Shown here in pieces: positions 45,028 to 55,316 of a stretch of DNA of 64,000 bases. The DNA is taken from NCBI GenBank assembly GCA_963800255.1, contig CAWDAK010000008.1:310001-374000 (forward strand), read 5' to 3'. The notes beneath the pieces were generated by a model. It made no database searches and had not been told where the DNA came from. It saw only the letters and a list, made by a program, of their open reading frames with translations. The translations under genes and the position numbers were made by a program. Every line of letters begins with the position of its first letter. Within the stretch, counting starts at the first letter, position 1. This DNA comes from DATFVA01 sp963800255 (GTDB taxonomy: Bacteria; Bacteroidota; Ignavibacteria; Ignavibacteriales; Ignavibacteriaceae).

Positions 45028-46336
45028 TTACTTATTGATTGTTGAGAGCATCTCATTTGATTTTTGAGCCGCTTCATCGAGAGCTGTTTTCGGGTTCACA
45101 TCGCCGATAATCGCTTTCTCAACTGCCTCAGCTATATTCTGGTTTATTTCAACCCTGAAGTAATCTATGGATGCTCTGGCCCGGCTTATTGCTATCTGGT
45201 CAACGAATGCCTTCATTGCCGGGTCTTTGTCTAAAAATTGTTTGTAACCCGGAAGCTCAAGAACTGATTTCCTGATTGGCAGATATCCTGATTCTTCCGA
45301 AAACTTTGCCTGGTTTTCAGGTTCAAGGATCCACTTAACAAACGTCCAGGCTGCTTCGGGGTGCCTGCTCTGTTTAAAAATTGTAAGATGTTCACCTGCA
45401 AGATATGTTGCCCTTCCGGCGGGACCTGCAGGAAGATACGTCACTCCCCAGTCAAAATTTTTAATTTCCCTGAACTCAGGTAAATCCCAGGGACCGTCCA
45501 TTATCATCGCGATAGTATTGGAGATGAATCCAAGGTCGTGCGTAAGTGTAAAGTTCTTAAAGTTTTCAGCATCAAAAAGTTTCTTCCAGTATGAAAGTGC
45601 CTGCACGCCTGCATCACTGTTGAAAAGAACCTGTGTCTGATCATTATTTATTTCTGTACCTCCAGCCTGCCAGAGGAATGGTGTCCACTGCAGGACCATC
45701 CAGATACTTAAAGGACCTGAAGCAGGAAAAGCAGGGATATAAAAACCATACTGATCCTTCTTTCCATCGCCGTTACTTGTCTTTGGTAAGTTTCAAGGCG
45801 TAATTATAAAGTTCATCCCAGTTCTGAGGTGGTTTGTCGGGATCTAGTCCTGCCTCCCTGAACTTACTCTTATTATAGATCAGGGCCAGGGTTGTAGCCT
45901 CCATCGGCATTGCGTAAAGCGTATCTCTCCATTTTGCTGACTGCAGTGACTGGGGAAAAAAATCATCCATTTCCTCTTTTGTCAGTCCGTTTTTTCCGGA
46001 TATAAAATGGTCCATTTTGTAAATAGCATCGGCTTCAACAAGTTTGTTCAGGAAATCGCTGTGTATCCAGGAGATGTCAGGTGCAGTATTGCTTTGTATG
46101 GCGGTTACCAGTTTCTGAACAAGAGGATCACCGCTGGGAACGTACTGCGCATTAACATGAATACCAGGGTGTTCCTTTTCAAATTTTTCAATAAGACTAT
46201 TTAATGCAGGAATTGTGCGGGAAACAAAACTATGCCAGAAGGTTATCGTTACAACCCCCTCATCATTTTTGGAGTTATCTCCGCACCCGCTTATAAGCAT
46301 GAGAACTAAAATAAATGATGCTATTATTTGTTTCAT
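45028..46336 (-). pseudogene. Sugar-binding lipoprotein of an ABC transporter, one frameshift
   Basis: From ATG 46336 the frame encodes a lipoprotein signal (LVLMLISGC) and a family 1 extracellular binding protein, then stops at 45773 after LTKDK. One base removed in GACAAGTAAC gives LTKDSNGDGKKDQYGFYIPA and joins the second frame, which continues to 45028. The full protein would be about 435 residues. It should bind a sugar outside the cell and deliver it to the permease. The single lesion looks recent or artefactual. Confidence 0.85.
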
Positions 46337-46346
46337 AGATGGGCGC

Positions 46347-47228
46347 CTATTCAAATACGGAAAAATAATCCTTAAAGAACCGTTCAGCACGCACCTTTAA
46401 TGCTGCCTGGTGTTTTCCTTTTTTATCTTCTTTCCATAAAGTCATTCCCTGTTTACCCTTCTCGTTCAGCTCGATGCTGACGTTTCCTTTTTCGAAAGTG
46501 CAGACTGAGTTGTCAAATATGGTCACCGCTGCAAGAGGATCGTGAAATGTAACCTGATCCCATTCTTTAAAGAATTCCTTTGAGAATTCAAGTACCGGCT
46601 TCAGCAGCTTATGAGAAGAAAACCTCTTTTTGAATTCGTCAGGTTTCATTGTTACCTGTGAGGTTACATCCAGTCCTATCGACTTATGCATCTTTAGTTT
46701 CGCATTATAAACAATTGATGATGCATGATAATCTCCCATCGCATTCCACTCTGTATCAGGCAAACCCGGATTTTTCCTCAGGAAATTTCCGCACATTGAG
46801 ACAACCCCTTTCAACAGGGAAGGAATCTCAGGATCAACCGAAAACAAAAGTCCGATGTTGGTTAAAGGGGCAATAGTAAGAAGAATAACTTCACCGGGAT
46901 ATTTTCTTATTGTCCGTCTCAAAAACTCAACAGCTTCTCCACCCGGGTATGATTTATTGTGAGGATATTTATTGAGGGCTTTTGCCTGACGGGCTTTAAC
47001 CTGCAATTGAGGGATTAACAGTGGGTTTGCCGCTCCCGGATAAATTGGAACTTTCCTCCCTGCAATATTACATAATGCATCAGCAAGCATGGCCCTTTTG
47101 AGTGGTTCACCGGTAACGGTTGTAATTCCAAGGAGTTCACATTCAGGATTTGCCAGAAGCCAGGCTAGGCAGACAGCGTCATCGATATCACTGCCGATAT
47201 CGGTATCAAGAATAATTTTAATGGACAT
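46347..47228 (-). CDS. Inosine/uridine-preferring nucleoside hydrolase family protein
   Basis: The 293-residue protein has the calcium-binding signature DTDIGSDIDDAVCLAWLL at its N-terminus and a later ITTVTGEP and DPLAAV motif. Family members cleave N-glycosidic bonds of nucleosides or related ribosyl compounds. In a sugar cluster it may release a pentose. It overlaps the end of the homocysteine methyltransferase frame by 11 bases. Confidence 0.88.
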   Translation of the reverse strand: MSIKIILDTDIGSDIDDAVCLAWLLANPECELLGITTVTGEPLKRAMLADALCNIAGRKVPIYPGAANPLLIPQLQVKARQAKALNKYPHNKSYPGGEAVEFLRRTIRKYPGEVILLTIAPLTNIGLLFSVDPEIPSLLKGVVSMCGNFLRKNPGLPDTEWNAMGDYHASSIVYNAKLKMHKSIGLDVTSQVTMKPDEFKKRFSSHKLLKPVLEFSKEFFKEWDQVTFHDPLAAVTIFDNSVCTFEKGNVSIELNEKGKQGMTLWKEDKKGKHQAALKVRAERFFKDYFSVFE

Positions 47229-48100
47229 TTTTTATTATTGTCTTTGTTATTTCCTTAATAAAACCAGGGTTGGTTCCGCAGCAGCCTCCTATAAAATCAG
47301 CGCCCGGAATCAAGCAGCTCAGGTATGTATTCAGCGAATTCTTTTGCTGAAGTTTCGTAAAAAGGTTTGTTATCTCTTAATTCCGGCAGACCGGCATTAG
47401 GCTTTATCCAGATAGGAAGGTTGGTTGAGACTTTCAGCCTCTTACATATATTAGTAAATCCTTCAATCCCCTGTCCGCAGTTTGCGCCTATCACATCAGC
47501 TCCTTCATCGGCAAGCTCAAGCGCAATATTCTCGGGTGATTGTCCCATCATCGTGTATTCCTTATTTCGTCCAGAATCAAAAACCATTGAAACAACAACA
47601 GGAAGCCCTGATTCTCGTGCTGCCCTTAATGCAATTTTTGCTTCTGCAAGGTCCGACATAGTTTCTATTACAATTCCATCAGCTCCCGCTTCTTTAACAG
47701 CATCAGCCTGCTCTTTGAACACTTCCCAAAGCTGTTCTTCTGTAACATCGCCTGTCATCAGCATCCTGCCGCAAGGACCCATGGAGGCAAAAACGTATGC
47801 TGAATTTCCTGCTGCTCTTTTTGATATCTCTACACCGGCAATGTTTAATTCCCTTACTTTATCCTCAAGTCCGAATCCTTCAAGGGCGATCCTGTTGCTT
47901 CTGAAAGTATTGGTAAGAATTACCCTGCTGCCGGCTTCAACGTATGAGCGTGCAACTTCCTCAACCAGGACCGGATGAGTCAAATTCCAGGAATCAGGAC
48001 ATTCGTTAAGCCCTAATCCTTTCTCCTGAAGCTGTGTTCCCCAGGATCCGTCAGTAACAATTGTTCCGGAACCTAATAATTTTTCTATTATTTTTTTCAT
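47218..48100 (-). pseudogene. Homocysteine S-methyltransferase with a C-terminal frameshift
   Basis: The first frame gives 267 residues of the MetH N-terminal type (TDGSWGTQLQEKGL, NTFRSN, GANCGQG with one zinc Cys) and stops at 47297. One G removed in TCCGGGCGC restores LLDSGADFIGGCCGTNPGF with the two zinc cysteines, then a stop at 47218. It transfers a methyl group to homocysteine. Next to corrinoid methyltransferases it may be the final acceptor enzyme of the pathway. Confidence 0.85.
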
Positions 48101-49038
48101 CTTGTTTTTTCTTTCAAAGTTAATCCCATTATCCCCGAAGTTGATTTTTCAGGTAACATAATATGAGAGTCTGTCAGCTTCACTCCAATATACTTTTCCG
48201 GATCAAGCAGTTTAAATATTTTAGTCTGGTCGGATACATTCCAGTCTCCGTAACCCGGAGACAGTCTTTTGTATTCAAACTCAGTATTGCTGTTATTGTC
48301 ATTCATATATCTGTTCAAATCATTTGCAACCATTTCTGCGGCACCCGCTCCAATCCCGTTAAGCAGGTAGGCATCAAACATTTCTCCTTTACTCATCATT
48401 TTTTTAACCTCATCATCTATCCCGGGTCCTATAGTAACAACATAGACAATAACATCTTTATTCTGCAGTTCTTCAGAGTTTATTTCCCTGCCGGCATTTA
48501 AGGCAGAGTGACTTGTAAAAAACCGCAATTTGCTGTTTTCAAAGCTTATATCGGTTCCTGCAACCTGCAGTCCGCCGGGATGAGATAATGTATCCACCAC
48601 ACGGTATATCGCCCTGGGCTTAATAAGCTCAATCTTCTCTTCCAGAAAAAATAATATTTGCTCAAGCACGTGTTTCCCTGCGTCTGACTTTGAAAGAGGA
48701 TTAAATTTTAAGCTTGCTCCAATTTCCTTAAAAAAGTACCTGTAAGTTTCAAAATCCGTGAATAATCCATCAGGATAATTGCCATCATCATTCAATGCGC
48801 CTGCATTTTTGTACCGGCTAAGAAGAGCGGCACTACTGCTCAGGCTGTTTCTTTCTTTTTCAGTTAATGAATGATCTGTTCCCAGGCTGTTTTTAATTTT
48901 TTCAATTCCCCTAAAAAATTCCCGGTTGTTTAAAACTTCCTTTGTAAGAGCAATGTAATCAAGAGGATTAACTCTGTAGCAAAAACTATCACTTATAAAG
49001 GATCCGTCATCTGTTTTATTAAATATAGTTCCGCTCAT
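48097..49038 (-). CDS. MetH activation-domain-like protein
   Basis: The 313-residue protein has the vitamin B12-dependent methionine synthase activation pattern in its C-terminal third: RLSPGYGDWNVSDQTKIF, then IGVKLTDSHIMLPEKSTSGI. In MetH this domain binds SAM for reductive reactivation of cob(II)alamin. As a free protein it could help reactivate the corrinoid protein encoded nearby. It overlaps both neighbours slightly. Confidence 0.8.
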   Translation of the reverse strand: MSGTIFNKTDDGSFISDSFCYRVNPLDYIALTKEVLNNREFFRGIEKIKNSLGTDHSLTEKERNSLSSSAALLSRYKNAGALNDDGNYPDGLFTDFETYRYFFKEIGASLKFNPLSKSDAGKHVLEQILFFLEEKIELIKPRAIYRVVDTLSHPGGLQVAGTDISFENSKLRFFTSHSALNAGREINSEELQNKDVIVYVVTIGPGIDDEVKKMMSKGEMFDAYLLNGIGAGAAEMVANDLNRYMNDNNSNTEFEYKRLSPGYGDWNVSDQTKIFKLLDPEKYIGVKLTDSHIMLPEKSTSGIMGLTLKEKTR

Positions 49039-50560
49039 CTGCCCGTGATATTTTATTGAATGATGGTTTTAAGGCCGGGTAAAGGCTCTTATATATTTCA
49101 TAAAATTCTTTATAAACAGTTATATTTTTTTCTATCGGCCTGGTCACATTTTCTTTTATTAAACATCTTTCGCATGCTTCCTCAACAGAACTGAAAGCAC
49201 CGGTACCAGCGGCAGCGAGTAATGCAGCTCCATAGGGAGCGCCTTCTGTAGAGTTAAGGGTTACCAGTTCTGCATTAAATATATCAGCAAGGATCTGCTT
49301 CCATAATACACTTTTCGCTCCTCCTCCTGATATTCGTATTTCATTTGCCTCAAGTCCCATATTTCTGTTAAGTTCAAGGCAGTCCTTCAGACTGTAAGCA
49401 ACACCTTCAAGTACAGCCCTTGTAAAATGGTTCTTATTATGCCTTACGGTTATTCCTGTAAAAGTTCCTTTTGCATCGGGATCGGGGTATGGGGTTCTCT
49501 CCCCTGTTAAATAAGGCAGAAATATCAAGCCTTCGCTTCCCGGAGGGATGGCAGATGCCTTTTGTGTTAAAAGTTCATAGACATCTTTTTTTAATTTTAA
49601 AGCTTCAGAAGCCTCCTGCTCACAGAAGGTATCCCTGAACCACCTGAATGATCCCGCGGCCGAAAGAGTAACACCCATTACATGCCACGCTCCCGGGGAA
49701 GCATGACAAAAAGCATGCAGTCTTCCCTCAGGTTCAATTGTCAGTTCATCCGTATGTGCAAAGACAACACCGGATGTTCCAAGTACTACAGACACAATTC
49801 CGTTTTTAATCGTTCCTGTTCCAATTCCTCCTGCCGCCTGGTCGCCGGCGCCTGCAATCACCGGCGTACCTGCTTTTAATCCGGTTAACGCGGCCGCCTC
49901 CTGAGATATTACACCTGTTATCTCTGCTGATTCAAAAACTCGAGGCATCCAGGATCCGGGAATATCCAGCTTTGTTAAAATCTCATCTGACCAATTGCGT
50001 TCGTTTACGTTTAGCAATGAGGTACCGGAAGCATCTGATACATCTGTTGCAAATTCATTTGTAAGCCGGAAGCGTATATAATCTTTGGGTAGAAGTATAT
50101 GTTCAGCTTTGCTGAAGATAGCGGGTTCATTTTTCCTGACCCACAATATTTTGGGAGCAGTAAATCCTGGCAGCACAGCATTGCCTGTTATCCGAAGCAG
50201 ATTTTGGAAACCAATCAAAGAAGTTATTTCTTCACATTCCTTTGAAGTTCTCTGGTCATTCCACATAATACAGGGACGAAGAACGCCGCCCTCTTTATCC
50301 AGCAGAACCAGACCATGCATCTGTCCGGTAAGCCCTATCCCTTTAACGGTTTCAGCGTTAACTTTGCTTTCACTTATTATCTGCTTAAAACTTGCCTGTA
50401 CCGCAGTCCACCAGTCCTCAGGATTTTGTTCAGACCATAAAGGTTTAGGATTATACATAGGATATTCCGAAGACGCTGTACAGAGAACACTGCCGTTTTC
50501 GTCAATCAGAATTGCTTTACAACCAGTTGTACCCACATCGAGCCCGATAAAGCAGTCCAT
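49019..50560 (-). CDS. xylB: Xylulokinase
   Basis: The 513-residue FGGY-family kinase has DVGTTGCKAILIDENG, GLTGQMHGLVLLDKEG, IMWNDQRT and a C-terminal ISGGGAKS, all typical of XylB. It phosphorylates D-xylulose for entry into the pentose phosphate pathway. Its place with GH10-type hydrolases and reductases fits pentose use. No xylose isomerase gene is in the window. Confidence 0.92.
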   Translation of the reverse strand: MDCFIGLDVGTTGCKAILIDENGSVLCTASSEYPMYNPKPLWSEQNPEDWWTAVQASFKQIISESKVNAETVKGIGLTGQMHGLVLLDKEGGVLRPCIMWNDQRTSKECEEITSLIGFQNLLRITGNAVLPGFTAPKILWVRKNEPAIFSKAEHILLPKDYIRFRLTNEFATDVSDASGTSLLNVNERNWSDEILTKLDIPGSWMPRVFESAEITGVISQEAAALTGLKAGTPVIAGAGDQAAGGIGTGTIKNGIVSVVLGTSGVVFAHTDELTIEPEGRLHAFCHASPGAWHVMGVTLSAAGSFRWFRDTFCEQEASEALKLKKDVYELLTQKASAIPPGSEGLIFLPYLTGERTPYPDPDAKGTFTGITVRHNKNHFTRAVLEGVAYSLKDCLELNRNMGLEANEIRISGGGAKSVLWKQILADIFNAELVTLNSTEGAPYGAALLAAAGTGAFSSVEEACERCLIKENVTRPIEKNITVYKEFYEIYKSLYPALKPSFNKISRADERNYI

Positions 50561-51099
50561 TAATCAGCATCTTCCTTTAATAACTGAAAAGAATCTTTTA
50601 CCGAATATTTTTTAACCCAGAGAGCAAGACGCTGTCCTATTCTTCTGCACGCATCCTGAACGTTTTCCTCCCTCGGTTCTCCTACGCCCACCGCGCCATA
50701 GTGAAGAGTATATCCATCCGCTACATAATCAGTAACTCCAAAGACAAGGAAGCCGTAATTCATTAGAATGGTCAGGATAGACTGACAGGTAATTTCAGCT
50801 CCGCCGCCCCATCCGCCCTGGGATGAGAATGCACAGCCGATTTTACCGTCGATCTTTCCCCATAGATCATTACAGGTTTCATCCCAGAATTTTTTCATCT
50901 TCCAGGAAACTATTCCCATATTTGTAGGACTTCCGACAGCGATACCGTCGCACCATATAATATCATCTTTATCAGCCTCGTCTACACTTTTGAGCCGAAG
51001 GTTAATTTCATCACTCATCGTTACGCCTTCTGCAACAAATTCAGCCATCTTTTTAGTATTCCCTGTGGCAGAATCGTATAAAACTAAAATATTGTTCAT
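50560..51099 (-). CDS. Flavodoxin/WrbA-like flavoprotein
   Basis: The 179-residue protein begins with the FMN phosphate loop YDSATGNTKKMAEFV and has the flavodoxin fold motif GSPTNMGIVSWKMKKF and SSQGGWGGGAE. It is a small cytoplasmic electron carrier or quinone reductase. Its start is next to the aldo/keto reductases and its stop overlaps xylB by one base. It could supply low-potential electrons to reactivate the corrinoid protein, which is inference. Confidence 0.85.
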   Translation of the reverse strand: MNNILVLYDSATGNTKKMAEFVAEGVTMSDEINLRLKSVDEADKDDIIWCDGIAVGSPTNMGIVSWKMKKFWDETCNDLWGKIDGKIGCAFSSQGGWGGGAEITCQSILTILMNYGFLVFGVTDYVADGYTLHYGAVGVGEPREENVQDACRRIGQRLALWVKKYSVKDSFQLLKEDAD

Positions 51100-51117
51100 A
51101 ATTTTCCCCGATGTTTA

Positions 51118-52125
51118 CTAATGCCAGTTGAACTTATTCGGACCAAAATCTGCATCATAGAAGGAAGATACAAATTCTCCCGGTTTAGAAACTTCATCAA
51201 TTCGTTCATTATCCTTATCATCAAGCTTTACCTCTGCAGCCTTAATGTTATCCTCGAGCTGCTCAAGGTTCCTTGGACCTATTATGGCACTTGTTACCGC
51301 GGGCTTTTGTATTAACCAGGCCAGGCTCAGCTGCGATGGAGGACATCCTTTTTCTTCAGCCAATTTTCTTACTACATCCAATACGTCAAAAGCTTTATCA
51401 GAAAATTTCCTTGAACTCCAGAACTCATCATCTTTAAACCGTGTTCCGGAAGGCCGTTCCTCATTTCTTTTATATTTGCCGGTTAAAAACCCACCGGCAA
51501 GAGGTGACCAGGGCAGTATTGCCAGTCCATAGTTCTGCGCAGCCGGAACCAATTCCCTTTCAATTCTTCTCTCAAGGATATGATAAGGAGGCTGTTCTGA
51601 AACAAACCTGTTCAAACCAAGTTCTTTCGATACCCATAATGATTCTACTACCTGCCAGGCTCCGAAAGTACTAGTACCAATATACCTCACCTTCCCTGCT
51701 CTTATCAGATCATCCAGAGCCCTTAGAGTTTCATCAATTGGAATATCCGATTGAGGACGATGTATCTGGTATAAATCAATATGATCTGTCTGCAGGCGTT
51801 TGAGAGAAGCTTCGCATTGTTCAATTATATGGCGCCTGCTGTTGCCCATTGAATTGGGATCATTATCATCCATCCTACCATGCACCTTTGTAGCCAGTAC
51901 GACCTGGTGACGTTTCCCGTTTTTCTTGAGTGCCTTTCCAGTATATTCCTCACTAACTCCGCGCTGATACACATTTGCCGTATCGATAAAATTTATGCCG
52001 GAATCGATTGCCTTGTTAACAATTTTTGCAGAGAGCTCTTCGTCGGCTCTTCGTCCGAACATCATGCAGCCGAGACAGAGGCTGCTTACCTTTACTCCTG
52101 TTCTGCCAAGATTTCTATATTCCAT
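51118..52125 (-). CDS. Aldo/keto reductase 1
   Basis: I place the start at ATG 52125 (MEYRNLGRTGVKVSSLCLGC) with AAGGAG nine bases upstream, giving 335 residues. The catalytic set is visible: Asp in DTANVY, its Tyr, Lys in LATKVHG and His in LYQIHRP. It belongs to the YajO/YghZ-like branch of NADPH-dependent sugar aldehyde/ketone reductases. It overlaps the second reductase by 11 bases. Confidence 0.88.
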   Translation of the reverse strand: MEYRNLGRTGVKVSSLCLGCMMFGRRADEELSAKIVNKAIDSGINFIDTANVYQRGVSEEYTGKALKKNGKRHQVVLATKVHGRMDDNDPNSMGNSRRHIIEQCEASLKRLQTDHIDLYQIHRPQSDIPIDETLRALDDLIRAGKVRYIGTSTFGAWQVVESLWVSKELGLNRFVSEQPPYHILERRIERELVPAAQNYGLAILPWSPLAGGFLTGKYKRNEERPSGTRFKDDEFWSSRKFSDKAFDVLDVVRKLAEEKGCPPSQLSLAWLIQKPAVTSAIIGPRNLEQLEDNIKAAEVKLDDKDNERIDEVSKPGEFVSSFYDADFGPNKFNWH

Positions 52126-53173
52126 CTTTATTCTCCTTCCTGAACATATGCCTGAAATAATTCTCCATACTTTCTTTCTTAAAAATATCAAAATACCAGT
52201 AAGGATAAATCTTTCCGGGCATGCTTATATCATCCAGCACTTTCATTTCTTCAGACGATAGTTTAAATCCTCCGGCACCTATGTTATCAAGAAGCTGTTT
52301 CTTGTTCCGTGCACCTACAATAACAGAAGTTATACCCGGTTTGTTCAAAGCATAGTTCAATGCCGCCTGACTCATAGTAACTTTCCTTATCTGAGCTATC
52401 TCCTCAAGTTTATTAAGAATTAATTCACCTCTTTCAACATTATAAGGAAGATGCTGTCCCGGTCCTTTTAACCTTGTTTCTTCCGGCCATTTCTTCCTGT
52501 TCCTGTACTTCCCGGTTAGTATTCCTCCATGAAGAGGGCTCCACACGATGATACCAAGACCCTGGTCAAGGCAGGCAGGTACCTGCTCATATTCAAGATC
52601 TCTGCCGATAATTGAATAGTAGGCCTGCAGACTCACGAGCTTCGAATAATTTTGTTTTTCAGCTATTGCCTGCATCTTTACTATCTGCCATGCAAAAAAG
52701 TTTGATATGCCTGTATACCTTACTTTTCCGGATTTTACCAATAAATCCAGAACTTCCATAGTTTCTTCAAGAGGAGTTTTGAAATCGAAAGAATGCACCT
52801 GGTAAAGGTCTATATAATCTGTTTTTAATCTCTTCAGACTTTCTTCACAGGCACGTATAAGATGAGCTTTGGAATGTCCATCACCATTGGGACCATCCCA
52901 CATATGTCCCTCACCCTTTGTAGCAATTATTACGTTCTTTCTTTTAGAACCCAGGGCTTTCCCCAGCATTGTCTCTGAGATACCGTTAGAGTATACATCG
53001 GCTGTATCAAAAAAATTTACGCCATTATCAATTGCTAGTCCCGTAAGAAAATCGGCATCCTTCTGGTTCTGTGTACCAAGGTGAGTCCAACCTTTTTCCC
53101 CGGTAAACGTCATAACGCCGAAGCATATTTCAGAAACTTTTAATCCTGAATTTCCAAGCAGTCTGTAATTCAT
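52115..53173 (-). CDS. Aldo/keto reductase 2
   Basis: The 352-residue enzyme is a paralogue of the downstream reductase with the catalytic residues in DTADVYSNGISE, IATKGEGHM and LYQVHSFD. It reads from an ATG 25 bases after the corrinoid protein gene. Two adjacent reductases of this type often act on inositols or unusual sugars, oxidising or reducing a hydroxyl group. Confidence 0.88.
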   Translation of the reverse strand: MNYRLLGNSGLKVSEICFGVMTFTGEKGWTHLGTQNQKDADFLTGLAIDNGVNFFDTADVYSNGISETMLGKALGSKRKNVIIATKGEGHMWDGPNGDGHSKAHLIRACEESLKRLKTDYIDLYQVHSFDFKTPLEETMEVLDLLVKSGKVRYTGISNFFAWQIVKMQAIAEKQNYSKLVSLQAYYSIIGRDLEYEQVPACLDQGLGIIVWSPLHGGILTGKYRNRKKWPEETRLKGPGQHLPYNVERGELILNKLEEIAQIRKVTMSQAALNYALNKPGITSVIVGARNKKQLLDNIGAGGFKLSSEEMKVLDDISMPGKIYPYWYFDIFKKESMENYFRHMFRKENKDGI

Positions 53174-53198
53174 TTTTGCCCTCAGTTATTTAACATTC

Positions 53199-53873
53199 TT
53201 AAGCTGCAATTCCCATTAACTTTTTAACCAGCGAAACCGACTGAGCAGCATCACGGGTAAATCCATCGGCTTTTATTTCATCTGCAAATTTCTGGCTGGC
53301 AGCCGCACCGCCAATTATAACTTTATTATTCAGTCCGTTATCTCTCAAAGCTTTGATTGAAATTCTCATATTTTCCATTGTAGTTGTCAGTAAGGCTGAC
53401 ATACCTATCACTGCATCCGGATGTTCTTTAGCTTTTTCAATAAACTTTTCCGGAGGGGTGTTTATTCCCAGATCTATCACTTCAAAACCTCCACCTTCAA
53501 GCATCATTCTTACAAGGTTTTTTCCAATATCGTGCATATCGCCTTTAACAGTGCCTATAATAACTAGTCCCAGTTTCTTAGCATCATCACCTTTCAGCAG
53601 AGGTTCAAGAATCTGCATACCTGCCTTCATAGCCTGTGCAGATAAAAGCATATCCGGCACAAAATACTCGCCATCTGAGAATCTCTTTCCAACCACTTCC
53701 ATTCCTGAAATCAATCCTTCTCTTAGTATTGAAGCAACAGGTACGCCTTCATCAACTGCTTTTTGAACAAGATCTTTAACTCCCGGCTGCTCTTTTAAAT
53801 CAGGCGGATATTTGGAATTCACATCAATGTGACCGCGAATTACATTCTCTTTTATTTCATCGATAAGACTCAT
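53199..53873 (-). CDS. Corrinoid protein (MtaC/MtbC type)
   Basis: The 224-residue protein has an N-terminal helical cap domain (KEQPGVKDLVQKAVDEGVPV) and a B12-binding domain with the cobalt-ligand motif Asp112-x-His114-x-x-Gly117 (GTVKGDMHDIGKNLV), then SALLTTTM and VIIGGAAAS. It carries the methyl group on its cobalt between a substrate-specific methyltransferase and a second methyltransferase. The gene lies 36 bases after the MtaB-like gene. Confidence 0.93.
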   Translation of the reverse strand: MSLIDEIKENVIRGHIDVNSKYPPDLKEQPGVKDLVQKAVDEGVPVASILREGLISGMEVVGKRFSDGEYFVPDMLLSAQAMKAGMQILEPLLKGDDAKKLGLVIIGTVKGDMHDIGKNLVRMMLEGGGFEVIDLGINTPPEKFIEKAKEHPDAVIGMSALLTTTMENMRISIKALRDNGLNNKVIIGGAAASQKFADEIKADGFTRDAAQSVSLVKKLMGIAA

Positions 53874-53908
53874 TTATTTCCTCCGAATATTTATACAGTA
53901 TTCTAATT

Positions 53909-55303
53909 TTATAGTACTATGTTCTGGTTTAATCCGTATTCTGCCGGCAGATATTTATCTGCATATACTCCGGCAGATATTATTTCAGTAAGGCTTGTTT
54001 CATCCTGCGGGAGCGCTTCGTTCTGCATAGTCAGCAGATCCAGCCACCTTTTTTCCATACCATTTACTTTAAGCTCCCCGGCATCAATTGCCTTTCTCAG
54101 TATTGCAAGAGTTTCATTAATTGCAGCAAGCACCATTTTATAAGGCGTTTCAGCCTCAATCATTTTTTTTGACAATGCAAGTACATTTTCAGGTTTGAAG
54201 ATATATGCCTGCGGGTCAAGATATGCATCGCTTTCAATCATCCAGTTTCTGAAACTTAATGACGATTCAGCACTATCCTTAATGGCATGGTTCATCAATC
54301 TGCAGTCGTATATTAACTGTTCCACAGAAACAACAGGCGCGTAAGTACTCAGCAGTTTTATATTCTGCACCGATTCGTTACTCCAGAGATCTGCATAAGC
54401 CGAAGAAATATTTCCAAGACAACTAAGGTGAGCGCAGGCGCTCGATTTACCCTCCATAGAAATCGGAATTCCCGTCATTGCCTTAATGAAGGGTCCTTCA
54501 TAAGCGCAGTCTTTACTGGGACCCAAAGCTCCCTTCCGGTATGCCCGCAGGCTCCTCGCTACAGCAGCCGTTCTTACAACCGCAGCAAGGATCTTTGGTA
54601 TCATTCCTTTATCTGCAAGCACCATTGCTGTATTAGCAAATCCGCACGCCGTATCTCCACCGGGAATCACTCCATATTTATCAGAGATCTTTACTATCCT
54701 CTCCCAGAGATAATCCATATCTTTTACCGCGAGTACACCTAGTGCAAAAACAATTCCCTGAAGGTCGGCATTTACCAAAGCTTCATCATGCACTTCCTTC
54801 CCGCCGGTCGATTCTATTGATAGGATATCAGCACCAGCTGCGGCACAAAGCTCGAATGAACGGAACATTTTTTCTGCCATTTCACCGCTTCTCATTAATG
54901 GAGGCCTGTCACTGTCTCTTATGTCAACCGGGGTTGCACGAAGAGCCGATTTTAATCCATACTTCTGATAATATTCTTCAAGTACAACTGCCAGAATTTC
55001 AGTAATTTCTGCTCCCCATTCAGGATTTATCGTCATTGGAGGCAGGAGTTCAAATTCTACTACCAGGGCAGGAGCAAATAAATCTACCGATCTTTTACAG
55101 ACCTCTGTTACTATTTCCCTATAAATGTTTCTTATTTCGTTCCAGTTTGATTCATCTATAATCATTTGGGGAAGTGTAAAATTTATCTCCGGGTATACCT
55201 CCCCTGAGCCAATTTCAAATCCTTTTTTTAGTCTTACAGGTTTCGGAGCTCTTCCGAATAAAAGTTCAGCAGGATCATTTATTACTAGTTTATCTGAATT
55301 CAT
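53909..55303 (-). CDS. MtaB-like corrinoid methyltransferase
   Basis: I take ATG 55303 as start (MNSDKLVINDPAELLFGR), giving 464 residues; the longer frame overlaps the upstream gene. The zinc-site residues of methanol:corrinoid methyltransferase are seen as Glu164 (LSIESTGG), Cys220 (GDTACGFAN) and Cys266 (GPSKDCAYEG), with ISMEGKSSACAHLS following. It should move a methyl group from methanol or another methoxy donor to the corrinoid protein. The sugar-gene context makes methanol or a methylated sugar derivative both possible. Confidence 0.9.
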   Translation of the reverse strand: MNSDKLVINDPAELLFGRAPKPVRLKKGFEIGSGEVYPEINFTLPQMIIDESNWNEIRNIYREIVTEVCKRSVDLFAPALVVEFELLPPMTINPEWGAEITEILAVVLEEYYQKYGLKSALRATPVDIRDSDRPPLMRSGEMAEKMFRSFELCAAAGADILSIESTGGKEVHDEALVNADLQGIVFALGVLAVKDMDYLWERIVKISDKYGVIPGGDTACGFANTAMVLADKGMIPKILAAVVRTAAVARSLRAYRKGALGPSKDCAYEGPFIKAMTGIPISMEGKSSACAHLSCLGNISSAYADLWSNESVQNIKLLSTYAPVVSVEQLIYDCRLMNHAIKDSAESSLSFRNWMIESDAYLDPQAYIFKPENVLALSKKMIEAETPYKMVLAAINETLAILRKAIDAGELKVNGMEKRWLDLLTMQNEALPQDETSLTEIISAGVYADKYLPAEYGLNQNIVL

Positions 55304-55316
55304 TTTGTTCTTAAGT

